DNA of 34,278 bases, taken from positions 862-35,139 of IMG/VR virus record IMGVR_UViG_3300002180_000287; one strand, 5' to 3'. Origin of the DNA: a virus. The notes beneath the pieces were generated by a model. It saw nothing but the letters and a program-made list of their open reading frames with translations. It did no database searches and was not told the origin of the DNA. Within the stretch, counting starts at the first letter, position 1; every line of letters begins with the position of its first letter. Positions 14,878 through 21,428 of this stretch are shown one piece after another. Both the position numbers and the translations under genes were made by a program.

Positions 14878-15224
14878 TGTGGCAGGGCATGAACAAAAGC
14901 ACAGGGCGAAAAATCACAGACGCTGAACACATCAGCCAGTCTGTGACTGACATTATTACCACGCCTATTGGGAGCCGTGTCATGCGCCGGAACTACGGCA
15001 GCTATGTGCCGCGACTGCTGGACTACCCACAGAACAACGCCACACGCATGCGCCTAATTTCTGCAACCGTTATGGCATTGACTGAGTTTGAGCCACGCAT
15101 TCGCGTGCGCAAGGTTGAAATATACGCCGACCAGGACGGAAAAATGCTGATGACGCTCCACGCAGACCGTGCAGACAGCGGTGAAATGCTGACACTAGAA
15201 AACATACGGATGACTACGGCATGA
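14877..15224 (+). CDS. W: baseplate wedge protein (P2 gpW, gp25-like)
   Basis: Protein of 115 aa, the same length as P2 gpW, with gp25/lysozyme-like family motifs: SQSVTDIITTPIGSRVMRRNYGS (in part), YGSYVPRLLDYP, ATVMALTEFEPRIRVRKVEI. It starts at the V stop codon and overlaps J by 4 nt, the standard V-W-J order. Confidence 0.95.
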   Translation: MWQGMNKSTGRKITDAEHISQSVTDIITTPIGSRVMRRNYGSYVPRLLDYPQNNATRMRLISATVMALTEFEPRIRVRKVEIYADQDGKMLMTLHADRADSGEMLTLENIRMTTA

Positions 15225-16156
15225 GTCTATTTGAACTGATTGACATGAGCCAGGTGCCAGTGCCTGACGTTATCGAAAGGCCCAGCTTTGAGGAAAAGTT
15301 CTCGGAGCTAAAAGCTTTGGCCGTGTCACTTCACCCGGAGTCAGAAGCTACCCTTGAGCTTGAATCTGAGCCACTTACGAAACTGCTGCAGGCGTTCTCA
15401 TATAGAGAGCTTCACCTGATCGGCTTTTTCAACGACGGCACTCGGGCAAACATGCTGGCATCAGCATCAGGCAAAGACCTTGATGGCATTGCTTCACGAT
15501 ACAACATCACTCGCCTGGTTGTTCAGGAAGAAGATAATTCAACGACGCCACCAACGCCTGCCGTTATGGAGAGTGACGACGCCCTTCGCCGTCGCACCCA
15601 AATGGCATTTGATGGCCTGAACACCGCTGGCAGTAATGATGGCTACGTGTTCTTTGCGCTCGGTAGCGACGGCCGCGTTCTGGATGCTTACGCGAACAGT
15701 CCGGCACCTTGCGAAATGAATGTGTATTTACTGAGCCACGAAGGCGATGGCCAGCCCAGCCAAGACCTTATCGAAAAGGTGAGAGCAACGTTTGGCCTAA
15801 CGTCCGACGGCCTAAGCCAGCTACCAGAACCAAGCAAAGTCCGACCTCAAGGCGACCGTGTGCGCGTCCTCCCTGCCACGATTATTGAATACCAGGTTGA
15901 GGCGGAAGTATTTATTAAGCCAGGCCCCGATGCTGAGGTGGTTTTTTCTAAAGCGATGGCCGCACTGAACAAGCACATCGAGGACAATCACAAGCTGGGT
16001 AACGACATTACTCGCTCTGGTATTTATGCCGCGCTGCATCAGCCAGGCACGCACAATGTGCAGGTGACCAAACCTGTTTCAGACCTTGCGATTGACAAGA
16101 CCGAAGCACCACATTGCACAGCGGTAAACGTGACGCTAGGAGGCATCAGTGAGTGA
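15221..16156 (+). CDS. J: baseplate assembly protein (P2 gpJ family)
   Basis: Protein of 311 aa (P2 about 302), a wedge component of the baseplate. Typical segments are the early PDVIERPSFEEKFSELKAL, LLQAFSYRELHLIGFFNDGTRANML (read in parts), GKDLDGIASRYNITRLV, and DALRRRTQMAFDGLNTAGSN, where related proteins carry the RxR..LAPE/AGS motif. It begins in a 4-nt overlap with W and ends in an 8-nt overlap with I. Confidence 0.94.
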   Translation: MSLFELIDMSQVPVPDVIERPSFEEKFSELKALAVSLHPESEATLELESEPLTKLLQAFSYRELHLIGFFNDGTRANMLASASGKDLDGIASRYNITRLVVQEEDNSTTPPTPAVMESDDALRRRTQMAFDGLNTAGSNDGYVFFALGSDGRVLDAYANSPAPCEMNVYLLSHEGDGQPSQDLIEKVRATFGLTSDGLSQLPEPSKVRPQGDRVRVLPATIIEYQVEAEVFIKPGPDAEVVFSKAMAALNKHIEDNHKLGNDITRSGIYAALHQPGTHNVQVTKPVSDLAIDKTEAPHCTAVNVTLGGISE

Positions 16157-16892
16157 TTCGCTTTTACCGTCTAATGCGTCAAAGCTAGACCGCGCAATAG
16201 AAACGGTTATTGAGCACTGCACCCAGTTCCCCGTGGACGTTCGTGACCTATGGGACCCTTGGCGCTGCCCGTTTGAATTATTGCCCTGGTTAGCCTGGGC
16301 TTATTCCGTAGACAGCTGGAGCGAACACTGGCCAGAGCAAACCAAGCGCCGCGTCGTTGACAGTAGCTTTCAGGTTCACAAGCACAAAGCAACTCCGTTC
16401 GCCGTTCAGCGTGCACTCGATGCGCTGGGTATAAAGACCAACATTGTTGAATGGTGGGAGCAAGCCGGAACCGGAGAGCCCGGAACAATGAAGGTCCTAG
16501 CCCTGCTAAACGAAAATCTAACCGGCGACGCAGACGGTTTAATTAACGCCAACATGCTGCAGCTGGTAACAGAATCAATCAACGTGTCGAAGCGCGGCTC
16601 TATTCACTTTGACGTTGAGCTTGGCATTAGCTTGGAAGAGTCCATTGGCCTTGCCGCCGCCCCTTCGCCAAGCTACGGGCTGCACGACCCAGAATTTAAT
16701 GAGCAACCAGTTACCCCGGATGCACTGAGCGCCGCAACCGGCTTCTTTGCGGTTGACCACCGGGTAATTTGCGCGGACGACGACCTGAACTTTGGCAACC
16801 AAATGGAGCTCTCTGCAGACGCAGAAGCCCTACTGGCCGCTGGCGTACATCACCTACAACTTATTGATCACGATTTAACAGGAGTTGCTTAA
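16149..16892 (+). CDS. I: tail protein I (P2 gpI family)
   Basis: Protein of 247 aa, longer than P2 gpI (about 176). The conserved gpI core is at the N-terminus: LLPSNASKLDRAIETVIEHC, VRDLWDPWRCPFELLPWLAW, VDSWSEHWPEQTKRRVVDSS, KHKATPFAVQRALDALGI. The extra C-terminal part (after about residue 170) is unusual, and its middle resembles a small fibre-docking extension. GTG start at 16149 overlaps J. Confidence 0.93.
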   Translation: MSDSLLPSNASKLDRAIETVIEHCTQFPVDVRDLWDPWRCPFELLPWLAWAYSVDSWSEHWPEQTKRRVVDSSFQVHKHKATPFAVQRALDALGIKTNIVEWWEQAGTGEPGTMKVLALLNENLTGDADGLINANMLQLVTESINVSKRGSIHFDVELGISLEESIGLAAAPSPSYGLHDPEFNEQPVTPDALSAATGFFAVDHRVICADDDLNFGNQMELSADAEALLAAGVHHLQLIDHDLTGVA

Positions 16893-16893
16893 C

Positions 16894-17433
16894 ATGGCAC
16901 TGACTCTTCAATTCACCGAAGCCGGACTGGACGCCTGCATTGACGCCCAGGCAAAAGGAATAAAAGCGCCCATTACTCACATGGCGTTTGGTGACGCAGC
17001 TTACACACCAAGCAAAACACAAAGCCAGCTATCGAGCGAGAAAGAGCGCATCGAGATTAGCGACTGGCAGGACGGCAATAAAAACATCCGCATGGCCGGA
17101 ATTTTCGACGGAGAACTTGAGTATGCGATTCGCGAAATCGGTCTTTTCCTCGAGGACGGAACCTTGCTTGGCGTTTATTCAGCACCAGGCAGGACGCTTG
17201 GATATAGAACCCCTGCCGTAAAAGTTGTGCAGTGGTTCACACTCAACGTAGAGGCATTGCCGTCTGACAGTGTCACCGTGGTTGTGGGAGCTGAGAACCT
17301 TAACCTGATTTTAGATAAAGAGTTCATCGCCGACGGCGCTTCGTATTTACTACAGGGCGCCGCCGTCATTAAAAATGCTCACTGGAATATGAATCTAAGT
17401 GAGCGCATTCGTGAAATGGAGGGCTCCGCGTGA
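16894..17433 (+). CDS. H: tail fibre anchor, N-terminal collar domain only (gpH-like)
   Basis: Protein of 179 aa. ATG at 16894 was chosen because AGGAG lies 9 nt upstream; a TTG at 16885 is possible. The sequence matches the N-terminal phage tail-collar fibre domain: LTLQFTEAGLDACIDAQAKG, ITHMAFGDAAYTPSKTQSQL, REIGLFLEDGTLLGVYSAPG. P2 gpH is about 670 aa with a long shaft and receptor-binding tip. Here the protein stops after the anchor, and the DGR-diversified protein begins in a 4-nt overlap. The fibre has apparently been split, or its shaft replaced. Confidence 0.88.
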   Translation: MALTLQFTEAGLDACIDAQAKGIKAPITHMAFGDAAYTPSKTQSQLSSEKERIEISDWQDGNKNIRMAGIFDGELEYAIREIGLFLEDGTLLGVYSAPGRTLGYRTPAVKVVQWFTLNVEALPSDSVTVVVGAENLNLILDKEFIADGASYLLQGAAVIKNAHWNMNLSERIREMEGSA

Positions 17434-18659
17434 GTACTATTGCTGAAGAAATCCAAGCGCTAAAATCTGCCTCCGCAGAGCAAACAAGCGCATCGCAAAA
17501 TCTGGCACAAGAAGTGTCGGGCAAGATGGCTGACATTGACCAAAAGGTTGACCAGTCAATTGACCAGGTCGAACAATCCTACGACCAGAAAGCCAGCGAC
17601 TTAACCATCATTGCAACGGACGGTTACCGCAAAGCAATTGAGGACGCTTCAGGCGGACGCAATACGGTCGTTTATGATGCCCAGGGCAACCCTAACATCA
17701 TGGTTGTGGTGCCGCGCTTCAACATTGAAGACCTTGGACTGACAGACCTTGACTTAGGCACAGGCACGCACCCTGCCTTTCTAACTAACGGCGCCCCTCG
17801 CGGTGAAATCCTTGTAGGTAAATACCTGGCATCTTCTGCTGCCGGAGGCTCTGCTGTTGTTGGTGGCGCACAACCTCGCGTCAGCGTCGATTACGACCAG
17901 GCAAAACAGCTATGCTCAGACAAGGGACAAGGCTGGCACATGATGTCAATTCATGAGTGGGCTGCTGTCGCACTGTGGAGCATGGCGAATAGCACCGTCC
18001 CTCGGGGCAATACAAACTGGGGCCGAGCGCATGACGCAGTTCACGAAACCGCACGCCGCGCTGATGACGGCCAACCGGGCGACACCTCAGGCACCGGCCG
18101 CACCGACACAGGTAAAGGACCTGCAACTTGGAACCATGACCACAGTGAGTTCGGCATTGCTGACTTGGTCGGCAACTGCTGGGAGTGGTTAGACCAGATG
18201 AAGCTAGAAAACGGTCAAATTATAACCACCCTCGACAATGACCCAAGCATTGCGGAAGTCAACTGGCACAAGCACCCATCGTTCTTTGATTCCACATCAA
18301 ATGCAACAGAAGGCAGCAGCGTTGGAGACCCGGTACTAAACAACCAGGTAGTCAACCGTAACGGACCGCTAAACGACGACAGTCACGACTATGCCTATTC
18401 GTCGGTGTCAAACTGGGCTTCAATCACCAAAGATCCCAGCTACACACCTGTCGAATTATTGCGCAAATTACTGATTGAATCAGCGGTTACAAGCAACGCT
18501 CAGGGTGCTCTATACGTCCGGAACTACGGCGACCGCTTCCCGCTACGTGGCGGCTACTGGAGCCACGGCTCGGCTGCCGGCCTCGGGTCTCTGTACCTGA
18601 GTTACGCCCGGTCCGATTCGTACAGCGGCCTCGGTTTCCGTCCGGCTTTATTCCTGTAA
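17430..18659 (+). CDS. DGR variable protein: coiled coil plus C-type-lectin/FGE-like fold, tail tip adhesin
   Basis: Target protein of the diversity-generating retroelement, 409 aa. Residues about 3-60 are a coiled coil (EEIQALKSASAEQTSASQNL, then ADIDQKVDQSIDQVEQSYDQ), likely for trimerisation. The rest is a formylglycine-generating-enzyme-like C-type lectin domain: EILVGKYLAS, GWHMMSIHEWAAVALWSM, GNCWEWLDQM (248-257) and the C-terminal FPLRGGYW to GFRPALFL. The last 39 residues (369-407) are encoded by the variable repeat. Twelve residues differ from the template: 376, 378, 379, 382, 387, 389, 391, 392, 396, 398, 400 and 401. Place directly after H indicates a receptor-binding role (inferred). 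GTG start, with GGAGGG upstream. Confidence 0.95.
   Translation: MSTIAEEIQALKSASAEQTSASQNLAQEVSGKMADIDQKVDQSIDQVEQSYDQKASDLTIIATDGYRKAIEDASGGRNTVVYDAQGNPNIMVVVPRFNIEDLGLTDLDLGTGTHPAFLTNGAPRGEILVGKYLASSAAGGSAVVGGAQPRVSVDYDQAKQLCSDKGQGWHMMSIHEWAAVALWSMANSTVPRGNTNWGRAHDAVHETARRADDGQPGDTSGTGRTDTGKGPATWNHDHSEFGIADLVGNCWEWLDQMKLENGQIITTLDNDPSIAEVNWHKHPSFFDSTSNATEGSSVGDPVLNNQVVNRNGPLNDDSHDYAYSSVSNWASITKDPSYTPVELLRKLLIESAVTSNAQGALYVRNYGDRFPLRGGYWSHGSAAGLGSLYLSYARSDSYSGLGFRPALFL
18534..18647 (+). repeat. DGR variable repeat (VR)
   Basis: The 114 nt align without gaps to 19084-19197 (offset 550). There are 14 mismatches, each at a template adenine: 6 A to G, 4 A to T, 4 A to C. The other 90 non-adenine template positions are identical. 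The first 21 nt and the last 17 nt are unchanged. The adenine-free end (18631-18647, TCGGTTTCCGTCCGGCT) has the place and GC-rich character of the initiation-of-mutagenic-homing site. VR and TR diverge again from 18648. Confidence 0.97.
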
Positions 18660-18681
18660 CCTGTTGATTGTTTTTTGTACA

Positions 18682-18699
18682 GGCGCACGGTAGTGCGCC
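18682..18699 (+). promoter_or_regulatory. DGR target-recognition hairpin/cruciform with GGTA loop
   Basis: A perfect 7-bp stem, GGCGCAC (18682-18688) with GTGCGCC (18693-18699), closes a GGTA loop. It begins 35 nt past the end of VR and 23 nt past the stop codon of the variable protein. DGR targets such as Bordetella phage BPP-1 carry a similar hairpin with a GRNA tetraloop just downstream of VR, required for efficient homing. GGTA fits GRNA. A weaker overlapping repeat, CCTGTA (18653-18658) with TACAGG (18678-18683), also exists. Confidence 0.85.
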
Positions 18700-18721
18700 A
18701 TTAACTTAGCGAAGTAACAGA

Positions 18722-19081
18722 ATGTCAAAACCTCTGATAATTGAAGACAAGTGTCGTGAAATGATTATGTATGGATACGTAGCTCTGAAGCAGTTCCCGC
18801 GCTCAGAGAAGCATGGATTAGCAGCTGAGATACGAAGCTCAATGTGGAGTGTTCAGCGTTTAATTATCACCGCTTTGAAGCGTTATCATAAGAAGACCAC
18901 ACTCACAGAGCTTGATGTTGAGCTCGCAATTCTCAAGCGCCAGGTGCGCCTGGCCAAAGACTTGCGTTACATCGACCTCAAGAAGTATCGAGTATGGTCT
19001 GAAAGCCTGGTTGAAATCGGGCGCATGGTTGGCGGCTGGCTCCGCTCTGTCTATGAAAGCAAAAAGGCGGCGGCATTATGA
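18722..19081 (+). CDS. avd: DGR accessory variability determinant (Avd)
   Basis: Avd forms a barrel-shaped pentamer of four-helix bundles that binds the DGR reverse transcriptase and template RNA. The 119-aa protein is all-helical and strongly basic. It shows the family pattern: IIEDKCREMIMYGYVALKQFPRSEKHGLAAEIRSSMW (in part), LIITALKRYHKKTTLTELDVELAILKRQVRLAKD (in part), YRVWSESLVEIGRMVGGWLR. The length is near the usual 110-130. The stop codon TGA (19079-19081) overlaps the first ATG of the RT frame, and the template repeat begins 2 nt later. Confidence 0.95.
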   Translation: MSKPLIIEDKCREMIMYGYVALKQFPRSEKHGLAAEIRSSMWSVQRLIITALKRYHKKTTLTELDVELAILKRQVRLAKDLRYIDLKKYRVWSESLVEIGRMVGGWLRSVYESKKAAAL

Positions 19082-20340
19082 TGCGCTTCCCGCTACGTGG
19101 CGGCAACTGGAACAACGGCTCGAATGCCGGCCTCGGGTATCTGAACCTGAATAACGCCCGGTCCAATTCGAACAGCAACATCGGTTTCCGTCCGGCTCTT
19201 GATTCCGCCAGTAACACGCTGCCCAAGGGCGCGTGTCCGTGCAATTTTCAAAAGGATGCCGCAGCCTCGGCAAATGCCGAAACATACATTAAGCCTGTGG
19301 ATGCGTCTGCAGGCTGCCTTTTCGAGCAGATATATAACTTTGATAACTTGCTTAGCGCGGCCTACTCATGCAGGCAAGGTAAAGCCCACAAGCAATCAAC
19401 GCTAAAATTCTTCAATAAGCTCGAAGAAAATATAATTGCCCTGCAGAATGAACTTATGTGGGGAACTTACGAGTCATCACCCTACTATCAATTTTTTGTG
19501 TATGAGCCTAAGCGCCGACTGGTGTCTGCCCCCAACTTTCGCGACCGAGTTATTCACCGCTCTATTTACGACCGGCTCTACCATCTGTTTGACAAAACAT
19601 TTATAGACGACTCTTACGCTTGTCGAGTCAACAAAGGGACGCACAAAGGTGCAGACCGAGCCCAGCGATTCATCCAGAGAGTGGAGAACCGCCACGGCAA
19701 AGCTTATGCGTTGAAGGCTGACATCAGTAAATACTTCTCGAGCATCAATCACGACATACTGAAAGCCATGCTCGCGCAAAAAATCAAATGCCCACATACG
19801 CTGCAGCTGCTTTTTTACATCATTGATGCCAGTCCATCAGACGGTCCAGGCGTTGGCATCCCATTGGGCAACTTAACAAGCCAGCTTTTTGCGAACATTT
19901 ACCTGCACGAGCTAGACCGCTTTGTTAAACACGAATTAAAAGAGCGCTTCTACGTCAGATACATGGACGACTTTATTGTTATCCATCACGACAAGGCGCA
20001 TCTACACAAAATCCGAGTGAGAATCGAGGCCTACCTACTGCAGATTTTAAATCTACGCACGAATAAAAAGACGCAAGTGTTTCCTATTGCGGTAAAAAAT
20101 GGACGCTCGCTCGACTTCCTCGGCTATCGAATATATTCATCGCATCGGTTGCTTCGCAAGTGCAGTGTGAAGCGAATAAAAACCAAGCTTAAAAAATTCC
20201 GGAAGCAATTTGCTGCCGGCGAAATTTCCCTGCAGGAAATAAACCCTAAGCTGCAATCGTGGTTCGGCCATGCCAGCCACGCCAACACAGCTAACCTAAG
20301 AAACGCAATTTTCCAAAAACCGTTTAGGAGAGACTCATGA
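19078..20340 (+). CDS. DGR reverse transcriptase
   Basis: Copies TR RNA into adenine-mutagenised cDNA. Numbered from ATG 19078 (420 aa) the conserved domain starts near residue 79 (GCLFEQIYNFDNLL). Motifs are KRRLVSAPNFRDRVIHRSIY (motifs 1-2), ALKADISKYFSSINHDIL with D215 (motif A), GIPLGNLTSQLFANIYL (the SQ-containing motif 4 typical of DGR RTs), RYMDDFIVI with YMDD at 295-298, and LDFLGYRIYSSHRLL (motif 7). There is no maturase, endonuclease or retron features. The 19078 start overlaps the avd stop and would translate the whole TR. The next in-frame plausible start is GTG 19297 (347 aa). The stop overlaps the next gene (ATGA). Confidence 0.96.
   Translation: MMRFPLRGGNWNNGSNAGLGYLNLNNARSNSNSNIGFRPALDSASNTLPKGACPCNFQKDAAASANAETYIKPVDASAGCLFEQIYNFDNLLSAAYSCRQGKAHKQSTLKFFNKLEENIIALQNELMWGTYESSPYYQFFVYEPKRRLVSAPNFRDRVIHRSIYDRLYHLFDKTFIDDSYACRVNKGTHKGADRAQRFIQRVENRHGKAYALKADISKYFSSINHDILKAMLAQKIKCPHTLQLLFYIIDASPSDGPGVGIPLGNLTSQLFANIYLHELDRFVKHELKERFYVRYMDDFIVIHHDKAHLHKIRVRIEAYLLQILNLRTNKKTQVFPIAVKNGRSLDFLGYRIYSSHRLLRKCSVKRIKTKLKKFRKQFAAGEISLQEINPKLQSWFGHASHANTANLRNAIFQKPFRRDS
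19084..19197 (+). repeat. DGR template repeat (TR)
   Basis: Invariant 114-nt template copied by the RT into cDNA with errors at adenines. It contains 24 adenines, of which 14 are changed in the present VR. Read in the VR frame it has ten AAY (Asn) codons, and all ten encode another residue in VR. AAY codons can vary widely without producing stop codons. It begins directly after avd and lies inside the open frame of the RT, in the same phase as VR. Confidence 0.97.
19198..19296 (+). other. putative DGR spacer RNA (Sp) region between TR and RT domain
   Basis: These 99 nt separate the TR end from GTG 19297 and the conserved RT start (GCLFEQIYNFDNLL). In BPP-1 the stretch after TR is noncoding Sp RNA that folds and primes cDNA synthesis. 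Here it is open in the RT frame, but the peptide (DSASNTLPKGACPCNFQK) is unlike RT N-termini. A spacer role is inferred from place. Confidence 0.5.
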
Positions 20341-20879
20341 GTTTTCAATACATCTTCAAAGGTCAGGCACACACGAATACTGATCGCGAATACATGCTGA
20401 ACATTGGCATGGACACCGAACAGATTGAATCGGTTCTGCAGCAGCAGGAATACGAGCTGGCCACATCGATTGTAGGCAAGAACTACAGCACCATGACTGA
20501 CGCTGAAGTTGAGAAAGCCTGCCGAGACGCCATCGACGAAGCAGCCGGCAATGTTCGCATCGCCTACATTTCAAAAGGCTTGCTAGTTGAAGAAGAATAT
20601 CGACTGGCAAAAACTCAAGCCGAGAAATGGATTGCTGACGGCAAGCCAAATGAAGTGCCTGACGCCGTTCAATCTTGGGCTGACGCTGCAAACATGACGC
20701 CGGAAGAGGCGGCTGATGACATAGCGGCTACAGCGTTAAGCTGGGAAGGCGTTCTGGCTACCGTTCGTCAGGCGCGCTTATCAGGCAAAGCAGCGCTTAA
20801 TTCAGCAAGCTCACGCGCCGAACAGGTCACAGCTGCTGCTGAGCAAGTCGCGCTTATTAATGAGTTAATGCCGGCATAA
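20337..20879 (+). CDS. putative tail fibre assembly or fibre-associated protein
   Basis: Protein of 180 aa (MSFQYIFKGQAHTNTDREYM), start overlapping the RT stop by 4 nt. It is acidic and helical, with LATSIVGKNYSTMTDAEVEK, a central RLAKTQAEKWIADGKPNEVP and an Ala-rich C-terminus (ATVRQARLSGKAALNSASSR). P2 has the fibre assembly chaperone G at this position, and helical, alanine-rich sequence is compatible with that kind of role. I do not recognise a specific family, so the assignment rests on place. Confidence 0.55.
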   Translation: MSFQYIFKGQAHTNTDREYMLNIGMDTEQIESVLQQQEYELATSIVGKNYSTMTDAEVEKACRDAIDEAAGNVRIAYISKGLLVEEEYRLAKTQAEKWIADGKPNEVPDAVQSWADAANMTPEEAADDIAATALSWEGVLATVRQARLSGKAALNSASSRAEQVTAAAEQVALINELMPA

Positions 20880-21295
20880 TGCAAACGGTTGTTATATTTG
20901 GCACTAACAAGCTACCACTAAGCTGGACCATCCGCTTCTTCACCAGAAGCCGATGGTCCCATGTTGGTGTCGTATCAAATGGCATGGTGTATGAGTCTGT
21001 TTTTGGTGAAGGTGTTCGCATTTCATCGCTCAAATCATTCACCAAGAAGTACCCGCGATACGCAATGGCGGCAATTCCCTGCAGTCAATCAGGGGCAATA
21101 GAAGCGATAAAACAAGAGCTTGGCAAGCCGTATGACCTAAAAGCTATATTCGGCCTGCTGCTGTGGCGCAAGTGGGACAAGAAAAATGCCTGGTTCTGCT
21201 CTGAACTTGTTGCCCATGCTTCAGGGTTATTCAGAAAAACGGGTATAAAACGAGTAACCCCAGAGGACATTTGGAAAGTCTCAACCGATATTTAG
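20879..21295 (+). CDS. permuted NlpC/P60 (YiiX-like) cysteine peptidase/amidase
   Basis: Protein of 138 aa with the order of a circularly permuted papain-like fold: FTRSRWSHVGVVSNGMVYES with candidate His28 and Glu39 first, then KPYDLKAIFGLLL, and WFCSELVAHASGLF with candidate nucleophile Cys107 last. The H...C order and the WFCSELV motif are typical of YiiX/LRAT-like NlpC/P60 proteins, which cleave amide or ester bonds in peptidoglycan or lipids. There is no signal peptide. As the last gene of the fibre/DGR segment it could be a virion-associated envelope enzyme or a moron. The substrate is unknown. Confidence 0.78.
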   Translation: MQTVVIFGTNKLPLSWTIRFFTRSRWSHVGVVSNGMVYESVFGEGVRISSLKSFTKKYPRYAMAAIPCSQSGAIEAIKQELGKPYDLKAIFGLLLWRKWDKKNAWFCSELVAHASGLFRKTGIKRVTPEDIWKVSTDI

Positions 21296-21318
21296 GCGTG
21301 AAGTGTCACGCCTTTTTT
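21294..21318 (+). terminator. rho-independent terminator after the DGR/fibre segment
   Basis: An 8-bp stem, AGGCGTGA (21294-21301) with TCACGCCT (21306-21313), has a 4-nt loop and a run of six T (21313-21318). The stop codon of the amidase-like gene lies inside its 5' side. Confidence 0.88.
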
Positions 21319-21341
21319 GTTGTTTATTCTGCTTTTACAAC
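21319..21341 (+). promoter_or_regulatory. late-promoter activator dyad before FI
   Basis: GTTGT (21319-21323) and ACAAC (21337-21341), spacing 13, follow directly on the terminator T run. This is the third copy of the late-promoter element. Downstream sequence matches the V promoter for 16 nt, and again at GCACACTTAG (21373-21382). Confidence 0.78.
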
Positions 21342-21428
21342 CGCACCCAATAGCCCACACGCCCTGCCAAATGCACACTTAGCCTTGCAAATACCAAACT
21401 GTATTAGTCAACCGGACCGGAGATAATC

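Noticed and set aside
19078-20340. RT considered as a retron or group II intron enzyme
   Set aside because: There is no msr/msd-like RNA, effector gene, maturase or endonuclease domain. Avd, TR and VR are present and the motif 4 LTSQ is of DGR type.
20337-20879. Second variable protein of the DGR
   Set aside because: No sequence in it matches the TR, and its helical composition does not fit a lectin fold.
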